DNA from: Apoda limacodes | Lineage: Eukaryota; Arthropoda; Insecta; Lepidoptera; Limacodidae | Length of the DNA: 64,000 nucleotides | Direction of reading: 5' to 3' | Assembly (NCBI GenBank): GCA_946406115.1 | Contig: OX291552.1 | Span: 4,898,001 to 4,962,000, forward strand | Shown here: positions 36,287-47,300 of the stretch, piece by piece | How the letters are laid out: every line of letters begins with the position of its first letter | Numbering within the stretch: position 1 is the first letter of the stretch | Translations under genes and position numbers: made by a program | Notes under the pieces: generated by a model | Database searches by the model: none | Told to the model about the DNA's origin: nothing | Seen by the model: the letters and a program-made list of their open reading frames with translations, nothing else

Positions 36287-36477
36287 CTGAATCTCGGAAA
36301 CATCTCCAATGATTTTCATGATATTTAGTGTGCGGGGTGTCGGGGGCGATAAATCCTGACATCTATTGGCGAGTAGTAATACTTTTATTTTTACCGACAC
36401 AGCAACACTAAAGCTACTTGACAATAGATGGCGTTGTTTGAAAAAAACGAGCAAAGATCGGTCTTCCAGGTACTAAT

Positions 36478-37150
36478 TAGGCATTGAAATCCCGCAGCTC
36501 ATTCAATCGCACGTGCTTGATATGCGCGATTACTCAATCCCGCGAAGGATCAAGCGGAATCCCGCATCTTTGAATGTTGTAAAATCAAATTAAAACTACT
36601 GATTTTTGTGTAAAAATCAACTTTTGTTAAACATTTCTGACATTTACCAACAGAAATTTTCATTTCTATTAATTAAGTTTAAGAAATTAGTTTTCTTAAA
36701 TTCATCTTTAAATGTTTGGCATAGTTAATTAGTTTAGTTTTGTTTATTTTACCTTTACTCCTAATAACAGTTTTATATTTTTTATTCAGTCTTATTCATA
36801 TAATGACTAATAATCAAATCACAACTTTCTCGTAGATACTATTACTGTGAAATCAATATATGGTGAAAACTTTTGGAAATACGCTCTTAAAAAGCAAATG
36901 ACATTTATTGAATCGCTATATTAAACGCCGGACGGTGAATGCGATAACAAAACACTCGTCACCTTCAGAAAGCATGCGCAGACGCAGAGCAGTGCCATTT
37001 GTGAACAACTAAAATGTCGCACTCATGCTACTCGCGATTTACGCGGATATATAAGCGCCAAATTTTTGAATTTGCAAGATCCTCAGATTAATAAAATAAA
37101 TAAAAATTAATAAAAGCAACGGGATCCCGCGGGAATGCGTAAACCCGTTT
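36478..37150. repeat. Dispersed repeat R1, copy in intron 6 of copy B
   Basis: Paralogue of 4,975-5,665, with the same aatcccgc-rich ends and the gccggacggtgaat core. It was therefore present before the duplication. Confidence 0.6.
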
Positions 37151-37585
37151 TACCTAGTACTACTTATTCAAGCTTATTTAACAAGTGATTTATTGATTAC
37201 GATTACCTAATCACCCTTAAATACAGAAAAATAGAAAAAATATAATGCAATCGTTCCCTACCAAGCTAATTAGAAGAAAGAAACCGTAAGCTCGCCTAAG
37301 CGAATATTTAGGGACAGAAATACAGTGGTACCGTACTTCAGCTTAAGGCTTGAATTATGGTAGAGTCTAACACGATGTCCTCTCACATGTCGACGGCTGG
37401 ATCAGGCAGCCATCGGACATCAGAGTAAAGTAATACGCAAAATATCGCGATTACACCGGCGAGATTTTGAGATAAGTTACAGGAGCCTAGGGACGGATAT
37501 GTGGTGTATAATATTAGGTATCGAGGAACACCGGTGACCCACTGAGTCTATGTGCTCGGGCGCGGTTGCTCTGAAGCTCGATGAA

Positions 37586-38116
37586 GTAGAATAGAATAGA
37601 ATAGAATAGAATAGAATAGAATAGAATGGAATAGAATGGAATAGAATGGAATAGAATGGAATAGAATAGAATTGAATTTAGAATAGAATAGAATGGAATA
37701 GAATGGAATAGAATGGAATAGAATGAAATAGAATGGAAAAGAATGGAATAGAATGGAATAGAATGGAATAGAATGGAATAGAATGGAATAGAATGGAATA
37801 GAATGGAATAGAATGGAATAGAATGGAATAGAATAGAATAGAATAGAATGGAATAGAATTGAATTTAGAATAGAATAGAATAGAATAGAATAGAATAGAA
37901 TAGAATAGAATAGAATGGACTAGAATGGAATGGAATGGAATGGAATGGAACGGAATGGAACGGAATGGAACGGAATGGAACGGAATAGAACGGAATAGAA
38001 CGGAATAGAACGGAATAGAACGGAATAGAACGGAATAGAACGGAATAGAACGGAATAGAATAGAATATAATAGAATAGAATAGATTAGAATAGAATAGAA
38101 CAGAATAGAATAGAAT
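37586..38116. repeat. Simple satellite (gaatagaatg)n, copy B, expanded
   Basis: Compared with about 300 bp in copy A, this array is about 530 bp and contains separate blocks of gaatg, gaata and a new ggaacggaat variant. Confidence 0.95.
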
Positions 38117-38579
38117 TTAAAATATAATTTTTTTATTCGCTAGAATATGGTAAAAAACAGATAGCATAACACTGATTTGAGGTACATCATATTCTGCCGT
38201 TTCCAGCGTGGAAATATTTACAAATTATTTATTATTTAAATTAAAACACATAACGATTAACATTTTAAATTGAAATAAGTATCATTCATAAAAGATATTA
38301 AAATTTATGCTTACATTCTATGAAAATAACACAATAATACACAATGTCGGACTTGGTAATTGAATAATTCATTAATTAGTTGAGTAAATATTTATTCATC
38401 AAGTTCGCAAAATTTCTAAAGTTTATCATTAATAAATTCTCGAATGTCATAATATAATTTATCTAATAATAATTGAAATATTTTGTGTTTAAATTGTGTT
38501 AAGTTTAAGTCTTTAATATTATTTATATATTAATTTATAATATTATTTTATATATTATTGAGAAGTTTATTATATATAT

Positions 38580-39500
38580 ATATTCAATGCCCTGCAATAA
38601 ACATAATTTTGAAACAGGGATAATTTTGTTGTGGCGGATAAAGTTTATGTATGTAACGAGATGGCCTTAGTATTACATCGAAGGTTGTCACGAACATATG
38701 TAAATGTTTATAAACAAAAAGACATAATTCGAAAATATATAGACCTGAAAGCGGAAGAAGTTTCTTGTCTTTAAATAAAGGCTTACAGCTGTCAAGCGGT
38801 CCTTCTCCACACAATATTTTTACACATTTCTTTTATACTCTAAAGACTTTTTGTGCATTCGCGGAGTTTCCCCACAATATTAAGCCATATCGCAAGACAA
38901 ATGATACATATCCATGATAAGCTGTGAGTGTAGCTTTGTTAATTGCAATTTTGTAAAATCGATTCGAGGCTAATACGTACTTTTCGATCTTTTTACATGC
39001 AACATCAACATGGTCCTTCCAGTTACAATACTGGTCAATCTGCACACCTAGGAATTTAACACTATCAACTAGTTCTAATATATTATTATTGTAGTGTATA
39101 TTAAGAGTTCGTGGTAAACAAATGATGGTTTGAAATTATTTTAGTTTTATCAATATTAATTCGCAGGTTATTTTGTCGCAGCCATGTAATTATATGATTT
39201 AGTGTCTCATTGACTTCCATCTCTAAGTAACTATCGTTGTTAATTTTGACTGTTGTGTCATCAGCAAATAAAATGCACCTGTGTCTGGTTGCCTTTGTTA
39301 ATCATTAATATAGAGAAGGAATTATAGTGGCCCTAGAATACTATCCTGTTAAACTTCATTTTGTACTCAGATCTATATTGGGTTATTTTCTTGCCAGATA
39401 GCCTAGAGATCTCTACACATTGATATCGTGTGTTTAAGTATGTTTCAGACCATTGATGGCTTTCCCTCTGATGCCATAATTGTACAGCTTATAAGTAATT
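38580..39500 (-). pseudogene. Non-LTR reverse-transcriptase remnant, copy B
   Basis: On the minus strand, pieces of a jockey-type RT are readable: QDSILGP, then a CILFADDTT segment with the FADD catalytic box, and near 38,833-39,045 a 70-codon open piece with LASNRFYKIA and RYGLILWGNS. The reading frame is broken between them. The Polinton inserted just beyond its upstream edge. Confidence 0.75.
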
Positions 39501-39632
39501 TTTCATTATATACAAAGTAAAGCCACATATTATTATTTTATTTTTATGTAGGATTTTATTAAGTAACAGATTAAGATTTTCAAGGAATATGTCAATATTG
39601 GAATTTTGAGTTCTATAGATGCATACAACGGT

Positions 39633-39638
39633 TACATT
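39633..39638. repeat. Polinton target-site duplication, left
   Basis: TACATT directly before the element's first base (A of AGTAGG). A 6-bp duplication is the standard Maverick/Polinton signature. Confidence 0.95.
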
Positions 39639-39644
39639 AGTAGG

Positions 39645-39753
39645 TGTTTATTGGGCATTCTAGCTCAATTGGAGCAGTGAAGATGCGCCAACATTTTGGA
39701 ATTGATTACGTGCATCTGCGCTGCGGAAAGTGAGCCAGAATGCCCAATAAACA
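39645..39753. other. Left terminal hairpin (arm a outermost)
   Basis: Arms 39,645-39,686 and 39,712-39,753 are inverted copies, identical at 35 of 42 positions, with a 25-nt loop. The outer arm has the 'AGCTCAATTGGAGCAGTGAA' variant. The loop begins GCCA like the right-end loop, then has ACA plus the 18-nt spacer of the 60-bp unit, as if most of a directly adjacent partner arm had been deleted. Confidence 0.85.
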
Positions 39754-39890
39754 TTTTGGAATTGATTACGTGCATCTGCGCTGCGGAAAGTGAGCCAGAA
39801 TGCCCAATAAACATATTGGAATTGATTACGTGCATCTGCGCTGCGGAAAGTGAGCCAGAATGCCCAATAAACATTTTGAAATTGGTTACG
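39692..39890. repeat. 60-bp terminal tandem repeats, left
   Basis: Each unit is an 18-nt AT-rich spacer (ttttggaattgattacgt) plus a 42-nt hairpin-arm sequence beginning gcatctgcgctgcgg. As 60 is a multiple of three, open frames run across the array on both strands; these are not genes. Confidence 0.95.
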
Positions 39891-40160
39891 TAAAGTTTTC
39901 AATTTGGGTGATGTAAACGACACGAAATAGTTTTTGAAATAACCACAGCGAATGATTAATTTACTAATAAAAACTTACCAATAAATATTTTTCATCACTT
40001 CCACTTGTTTAAATTAGATTTTGTTTAAATCCTAAACCCATATTTATGACATTTAGATAAACATTTGTAATTAGTTTAATTCTTGAAAATATATGTCTGA
40101 AGATAAACAAGATAAATAGAAGAACAACTAAGTGGAATTGAACCATTTTGTTCTAGGTAA

Positions 40161-40855
40161 GATCCTATCGTTTACTGCAATGACAAAGGAAAACATGTGC
40201 TCTGAGCAGATCGGACTCATTTAACGTTTTAACATAGATTAGATACAGACCAACCTTCTTCTAGCTCTATGCACAAGGTGTTTAGGCCGTATTTTTCAAA
40301 ACAAGGCAACAGGAAAGGATAACGTACTTGACATGACCAACCTTCTTCTAGCTCTATGCACAAGGCGTTTAGGCCGTATCGTTCCGTATTAGGATATAGG
40401 AGAGAAAATATGTTTTGACACAGATACAGACAAACCTTCTACTAGCTCTATGCACAAGGCGTTTAGACCATATTTTTCAAAACAAGGCAACAGGAAAGGA
40501 TAACGTACTTGACATGACCAACCTTCTTCTAGCTCTATGCACAAGGTGTTTAGGCCGTATCGTTCCGTATTAGGATATAGGAGAGAAAATATGTTTTGAC
40601 ACAGATACAGACGAACCTTCTACTAGCTCTATGCACAAGGCGTTTACGTCATATTTTTCAAAACAAGGCATCAGGAAAGGATAACGTACTTGACATCGCC
40701 AACCTTCTTCTAGCTCTATGCACAAGGTGTTTAGGCTGTATCGTTCCGTTTTAGGATACAGGGAGGGATAACATAACACACTAATCTTATCTAACTCAAA
40801 GCACATGATTTTTAAAGTTAAAACTTTCGTTATTGCAGTAAACGATAAGATCTAT
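40161..40855. repeat. Inverted repeat flanking the 181-bp array
   Basis: gatcctatcgtttactgcaa at about 40,161-40,180 returns in inverse as ttgcagtaaacgataagatc at about 40,834-40,853, enclosing the subterminal array. The pairing has one mismatch over 20 nt. Confidence 0.7.
40242..40784. repeat. Subterminal array, 3 x 181 bp
   Basis: Units start at 40,242, 40,423 and 40,604, each with gatacagac, two copies of aaccttct(t/a)ctagctctat-gcacaaggc/gtgttta about 90 bp apart, and gtatcgttccgt. One inverted relic of the core is at the right end (56,668-56,703, gcatagagctagaagaaggt). This could be a regulatory, origin or packaging region; the function is not shown by sequence. Confidence 0.88.
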
Positions 40856-42804
40856 TATTACACAGGCTTCTTCTAAAACAGAACAAATTAAACTCTAAAA
40901 TTTTATCTACATATCTTAAATCAGATTTAGATGTTTTTTACTAAACATTTAATTTTATATATAATAAAATGACGTACGCACATATTAGAACAATTGTTTG
41001 AAATGAAAACTGTTCCCATAAATCAGGCGCTTCACCATTAACACTGTCGATCAAACATCTTAATCGGTCAGCGATAACGAAAGATACTTTCGTTACACAG
41101 TGTTTTTAAAATCAAACTTACGTTGAGTTTTTTACAAAAGGTTATAGCAAATAGGACAAGTCTTAAAATATCTTTAACCATAATTAACTTTAATTGTAAA
41201 AATATAAATGAAGAATGCAGAAAGATTTTTTAAAATGAAAGTTATGCTTTTGTACATAATGTTTTAATTTTTTTAATCTAATGAAACCTTAAGCCTGAAT
41301 ATATGTTAAATTTCACTAATAATTTTTATCAACACTCGATTTCATAAAAGTTTTCGTGGTAAGTCCCCAGTTTTATTGCATATCCAACAAAACGTGACTG
41401 CTGTGCAGCGTAAACCAAGTAGCTACCTATTCTACAAATCTTATGGAAAGAAACATTAATGCGGCTTTTCTTTGTGTTACGATATCTAAGCGGCATAATC
41501 TGCTCTGGGTTCCTTACGTACCTGTTAATTATTTATGGTTTAGTTTTGTTATTTCTATTGGGTACTATATACTTAGAGCAAAATAATATGATTAAGAAAA
41601 CAAACATAAACTTTTAAGCGAGCCTTTTGAGGTTTAAAAATTAAAAAACTATAAGTAATTAAGGTAATTGAAAAATATATATTCGAGTAGGTAACTTGTT
41701 TTAACATTAAAGCACAAGACTTTTTATTTTACTAGTTTTACCTTTATCTTATTTTTCCTTACAAACATAAATAAGGTATGCCAAAACAATTAATTATAAC
41801 ATATAAGTAATTTATATTCGCGGACACTGAGTAGAACCATTCTTATATTCAACATTGAACCCCAAACCAAATAGCGGCATATTCTTTGTACTTCATATTT
41901 CTGTTATTAATGTAAAATAAAATAGTAATTAAATATATTTATTCTTCAATCTTTTCTATGGGAATGCCGTTTTGCTGACTTGAAACAATTTAAGGGGTAC
42001 AAAACCTAATTGGTATATTATAAATTTAGATGACTTAACAATATATTTGTACTAAACACGTATAACAGTAAGCGTATAAAACTTGAATAATCTTTATTTA
42101 GTATGAACGTAAATACCTGTTTATAATAATATAAGTTTGGTTAACCTACACTTCATAGTACTTTATTGTAGGTTAAACTACAATTTATGTTACTTGACTC
42201 TTGAACTAAGAAAACCAAAGTCTTTTCTTTTGGAGTCTAATTTGCTATCGCTCGGTGTCAGCTGATTATGTATGGTACCAGTGTGTACGATTTAATTTCT
42301 TCTGATTATAGTTAACTGTAATAAAAGGTTGCAGATCTCTGACTTTTCCCTTTTTAAGCCTTATTTTCCGGTTAAAAATATACACAATTTCCAACACTCT
42401 TGGGTGTGAATAAGTGCTGCTAAACAACCAAGCTGTGAAGCTGCTATTGGTGAACTTCTAATTTTCAAGCTGAGGATCAAAGCATCAAAAATTATGTTCG
42501 TAAGTTTTAACTTTGAAGTAATCTGTGTGTTTGTTTAATTATTTATTTTAAATTAAAGTTTTAAACTTAGTATTATCTGTACATAAATCTGTAATGTTAA
42601 TTTTATAACAGGCTTTTATTTAACTCTGTGTAATCCATCTTGTTTCGAGATGATTATGATCTACATTACTCTATGGCTTAACGTTCTGAAACATGAAAGA
42701 AAAGACTAAAGATGTAAAGCGGCAGCGTAGGTCAAAATCATCTCGAAATTATATGATTTGTTCGTAATTGAATAAAGGCCCTGTTCTTGTTACTTTTCTA
42801 AATA
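40856..42804. other. Polinton left-arm region without recognised genes
   Basis: Nearly 2 kb of AT-rich sequence with no open frame of note between the subterminal array and the first candidate exon. It could hold promoter or 5'-untranslated exons of the accessory gene; a good donor (gtaagt) after atgttc near 42,499 is present, but its phase does not fit the next exon. Confidence 0.45.
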
Positions 42805-44031
42805 ATGCGAATCAATTTTAGGTAAATACGTCTATAAATATAATGAGAAGTCAAGATCTTTCTAACTACTATATTGTTACAGGTCGGAGTTTGAATTCAA
42901 ACAGAAGAGGAAGGTTGGAAAAGAGGGAACCACCTGCTTTTCCTTTTCCGATTCAGACGACGGCGAGACTAGGTTAGTTTAATATGGAAAACTCAATTAT
43001 TTTTGTTGAAAAATGTAATTTACATAAATCTTTTTATAACTCCAAAAGCTGACCTCAGAATTTCTAGTTTTGTCATATCTCCCATACCCGAATCTAGATA
43101 CTTTGGGACACTTGATATAAACACTCCTACCAACTATTCCTACCTATTTAATCCGAACTTATCTTACTTGCCTTATTGACTGCACACTTTTTTTTTTGTA
43201 TTCTGTTCGGATTAAAGACGTAATTAGTAAAAGTGTTTATATCAAGTGTCCAAAGTATCTAGATTCGAATTGTTGAAGGTGTGTTGTAAGAGATTAATTT
43301 TGTCTTACGCTTTTAATAGTTTCATTACTTATTAAGTTCACTGTGTTCAAATTAAATACTAAACCCTAATGATTAAAGAGGATAGTAAAGCCATTGTTTT
43401 TATAACATTAATATTTATTTTTAAACATAAATTAGTACTTTAAATAAGAATACTGAGGCCTATTTATTACTGGTAGTATTAAGAATACTGGACGTCCAGT
43501 ACATAATTTCTTTATGAAAATAAATATTGACTTCTTATATTTTTGATACACAGGATCGAAGCAAGTTCTGTTAAGGCAGAGCCAAAAGTAAAAAAACCGC
43601 GCAAGAAAGTGGAAGGGAAGGCGCGAGGAACTGTGACTGCATCGCTGAGCGCTCATTGTCCGCAATCATCACGAAAACGGTCCTCGAGCTACAGACTCCT
43701 GTCTTCGGACAGTGAAGACGAACTTGAAGCTTCTCGGTCTGCTCGTGCTGCCGCTCAGCAGGGGCTTACGTCGTCTCTGACTCGGCGAGTGGCGGATGGT
43801 GTGCTGCGTCGGACCGCGGAACTCGACGGCGATACTTTCATCGAGCTGAGAGTTTACAACACCAAAGACGTTATTGCTGCTACTGGGTGGAAAGAGCGTT
43901 TGGAGAAAGCCCAAGTTGCGTTACGCTTTCAAGCGTCGTCATCCGATTTGGAGGAACTAAGAATTTTTCTCAGAAAAGCAAAGCTAAAGTTTGTCCAAGA
44001 AGGCAAGTTTTACTCTAATAAAAAAGAATGA
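42805..44031 (+). CDS. Spliced accessory gene of unknown function (Polinton left arm)
   Basis: The best-supported part is the last exon, 43,554-44,031 (TGA stop). An upstream exon, 42,883-42,972, is bounded by ttacag and gttagt, is in the same frame and adds KQKRKVGK and an acidic FSDSDDGE patch. A tiny first exon, 42,805-42,821 (ATG then donor gtaaat), also joins in phase but is tentative. The product is about 195 aa: Lys/Arg-rich N-terminus with nuclear-localisation-like clusters, a Ser-rich stretch with DSEDELE (casein-kinase-like sites), then an apparently globular, charged C-terminal half with GDTFIELRVY and WKERLEKAQVALRF. The coding sequence is GC-rich, unlike every other gene of the element, suggesting a different origin such as host capture. 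It matches no Polinton core family I recognise. The position between terminal repeat and polymerase is where accessory genes commonly sit. Confidence 0.6.
43089..43267. repeat. MITE-like inverted repeat in accessory-gene intron
   Basis: Arms 43,089-43,125 and 43,232-43,267 (cgaatctagatactttgg, then acacttgatataaacact) are inverted with one base difference, and a second inner pair (aatccgaac/gttcggatt) extends the fold. The whole 180-bp block lies inside the 581-nt intron. No target duplication was recognised. Confidence 0.75.
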
Positions 44032-44374
44032 AACTTTTGTAAACTAGCTCCTAAATTTTTTTTATTAGTAATAATAAAGTAACTAAATAGGTAGATACTG
44101 TACTTAGTTTTTTTTTATCATACAAATAATTTTAGTAACATATGAAGTATAATTTTGATTACATATAATACCAGATAAATTACTGATTTTTTTCCTGGGA
44201 TAAAAAGTAGATAACCTAAATAAGTCATTTTATTAACAACTTCCTTAATGTGCTTAAAATACGAATACTTTTTTTAAATTTGGTTTTTTTGTTTATAGAA
44301 ATTTAGATTTTCCGACAGTAAATATATGACCACACTGACAACTCTTAAGAGCCATACTACTGATCTATGTAAAT
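44032..44374. other. Intergenic region before polB
   Basis: AT-rich 343 bp with an aataaag polyadenylation-like signal near 44,080 for the accessory gene and, presumably, the promoter of the polymerase gene. No conserved site could be named. Confidence 0.5.
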
Positions 44375-47300
44375 ATGAGTAAAAAAGTTTTTTGTACTGT
44401 TTGCGAACAAGATGTTTCGAGTAGGATATTTTCTGCCCATCTTCGTAGTAATATTCATAAGAATAATAGCGCTATTGAGATCAATGAATGTGTAGAAAAA
44501 ATTAGTTCAGCATTCAGAAACCGTATTTCTAGTTACAGGGTGCATTGCCCCACTAGCAATGCCTCGAGGTCGCCATCAAGTAACAGCTCAGCAAATTCGT
44601 ATCTGCTTACACCTCACACGTTCTTATCTCGAATACCTTTGCGTCGTGCTGTACGACAGCTTATTGATGTTAAATTAGCACAACATGTTAATTTAAAAGT
44701 AAATTTTGAATTTTTTGGAGAGTTCATTTTACCGAAAAATGACTATATTGAAATTAAATCTTTTGCAACAGAAAATGTAATTATTCATCAAAATTACAAT
44801 TTTAACCACTTGTATTCTGATCTTGTGTCAAAAATAAACAAAAAAATTAGCGAATTCCAAGAGAAGGACAGTGGGTGGTCATTTTTAAAAAGCCTGTATT
44901 TAGAAATTAATTTAAATCGGTATTCACCTTTAAGAGCTTCGAGTTTTATTGAATTGCCAACATATGTAAAAAATAAAAAAGCTTGTATTAATGTAAAAAA
45001 TAACGATAATTTTTGTTTTTTGTGGAGTATAATTGCAGCATTGTTCCCAGCTAAATCAAACGCAGACAGAACTACGTCTTATCCTCACTTCGAAGATGTA
45101 CTTAACACCAAAAATATGGCATTTCCGGCGACATTCTCGGACATTAAAATATTTAAAAAAAATAATCACAGAATTAGTGTCAACGTTTACGGCTTGAATT
45201 CCAATAATAAAATAATTGGACCATTGTATAGAACAACACATAGAAAAAAGCGTCATGTCAATCTTCTATTCTTGCAAAATAAGTCCCGTAGTCATTACTG
45301 TCTAATTAAAAACTTGGAACGATTGGTTAGATCCCAAACTACTAAACATCATGGGAAAATCTTTTTTTGCGATGACTGCTTGCTTTTTTTTAATTGTAAA
45401 ACTAATTTTGATGAGCATGTATGTGGAGGGGTATCGACCAAATTGCCTAATAAAGGCTCAATTTTACAGTTTACGCATTTTGAGCGTATGCAAGACGTAC
45501 CCTTTGTCATTTATGCAGATTTCGAATGTTTTTTAGAACCATGCCAAACAAATCAAACTTTTAACAAAGGTGGTTTTACGTCAGACTTGCAAAAACATGT
45601 TCCTGCCGCGTTTGGTTATTACATTGTATGCTCGTACGATACTTCTTTAAATAAATATGTGTCATATCGGGGTCCAAACTGTGTTGAGAAATTTATAGAA
45701 TATCTTCAACGCGACGTTCTAAAGATATATAAAATTTTGAAAAATCCTGTGCCATTGATATTTACCGAAAATAATTCAAAAGATTTCACTAATGCCAGAG
45801 ACTGTTCTATTTGCTCCCAATTGTTATTTGATGATGAAGTAAGAGATCATGACCATCTAACAGGCAAATATAGGGGTGCCGCACATTCTTACTGCAATAT
45901 ACATTTCCAATTACCAAAATTCATTCCAGTGTTTTTTCACAACCTTTCAGGCTACGATGCACATTTATTTATACGTGAGCTGGGAGATATTCGTGGCAAA
46001 ATAAAAGTTATAGCTAAAACTAAAGAAAATTACATTTCATTTACAAAGTTTTTTTCAACCGAAGAAGGAAGCTTTGTTCCAGTCCGTTTTGTAGATTCAT
46101 TTAAATTTTTAGGAGCTAGTTTACAAAAGTTAGCGGAAAATTTAATTACCAAAGACTTGGTCAACTTGTCTAAGTTTTTTACGAATAAAACAAAGTTTAA
46201 ATTGTTGAGACGCAAAGGAGTATATCCGTATGAATATATGAAAAGCTGGAAATCGTATGACGAAACTAACTTACCGTCCTATGAAGATTTTTTTAGTACA
46301 CTAACAAATCAAAATATCTCTAAAGAGGACTATAATCACGCCCTTAAGGTTTGGAATACGTTTAAGATTCAAAATTTAGGGAAATACACAGATCTGTACC
46401 TACTGACGGATATTTTATTATTAGCCGATGTTTTTCAAAAATTTCGAGCTACTTGTAGGTTGAATTTCGAAGTCGATGCTGCTTATTATTTAACAGCCCC
46501 TGCTTTGAGCTGGGACAGCATGTTATTAAAAACTAATATTAAATTAGAACTTATTAATGATCTAGAAATCATTCGAATGCTTCAAAAAGGAATACGGGGA
46601 GGAGTATGCTTATGTTCTACGCGGTTCGCAAAAGCCAACAATAAGTATTTAAATAATTATAACCCTGCTGAACCTGAGAAGTACCTTATTTATATTGATT
46701 GTAACAATTTATATGGTTACGCTATGTGCGCATACTTACCATATTCTGATTTTAGACTATTAGATAGACGAGAAATCGATGAATTAAACGTTTGCAAAAT
46801 ACCAGACGAAAACGAATATGGGTACATTTTAGAAGTAGATATCGAATATCCAGAAGAACTTCATGATTCACACAATGATTTACCGTTCTGTCCTCAAAAA
46901 TGTGTTCCACCCTGTTCAAAAACATCAAAATTGATTCCTAATTTATACGACAAATTTTTTTACGTTATTCATTACGTCCATTTGAAACTGTGTTTAAAAG
47001 CGGGACTTAAGTTGACTACCGTGCATCGAGTAATAAAATTCAAACAAAGCCCTTATCTAAAAGACTATATTGACCTAAACACTAAACTAAGGCAACAAGC
47101 TAAATCTGTATTTGAACAAGACTTTTTCAAACTAATGAATAACAGCATATTTGGAAAAACTTTGGAAAACACAGAGAATAGATTAGACGTTAAAATAGTA
47201 AATCAATGGAGTGATGATAAAAACAAGACAAAAAAAAATTACTGTGCAGAGCAGTTAATATCTAGACCTAACTTTCATAGTTCAACTACATTTACCGAAA

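Larger units (their letters stand above)
29531..36300 (+). repeat. Segmental duplication, copy B (left part)
   Basis: This block aligns with 1-4,720 of copy A through exons and introns with only small indels, apart from the 2.3-kb insertion at 32,113. High identity in intron sequence shows a recent direct tandem duplication rather than gene conversion of exons alone. Confidence 0.9.
39639..39917 (+). repeat. Polinton left terminal inverted repeat
   Basis: In order: AGTAGG tip, a 42-nt arm, then 60-bp tandem units starting at 39,692, 39,752 and 39,812 with a partial fourth, then a unique tail ending atgtaaa. The outer 22 nt match the right end exactly in inverse; the inner part matches with a few changes and one more 60-bp unit than at the right. 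Confidence 0.93.

Noticed and set aside
39660..39923. Long open frames on both strands across the left terminal repeat (also 56,629-56,907 and 56,749-57,192)
   Set aside because: They come from 60-bp tandem units, a multiple of three, so any open frame repeats. They have no start context, no family features, and run into host DNA on the right.
43554..44031. Accessory gene as an LxCxE-type oncoprotein homologue
   Set aside because: Acidic Ser-rich sites are present, but no LxCxE motif is visible and no homology was recognised.
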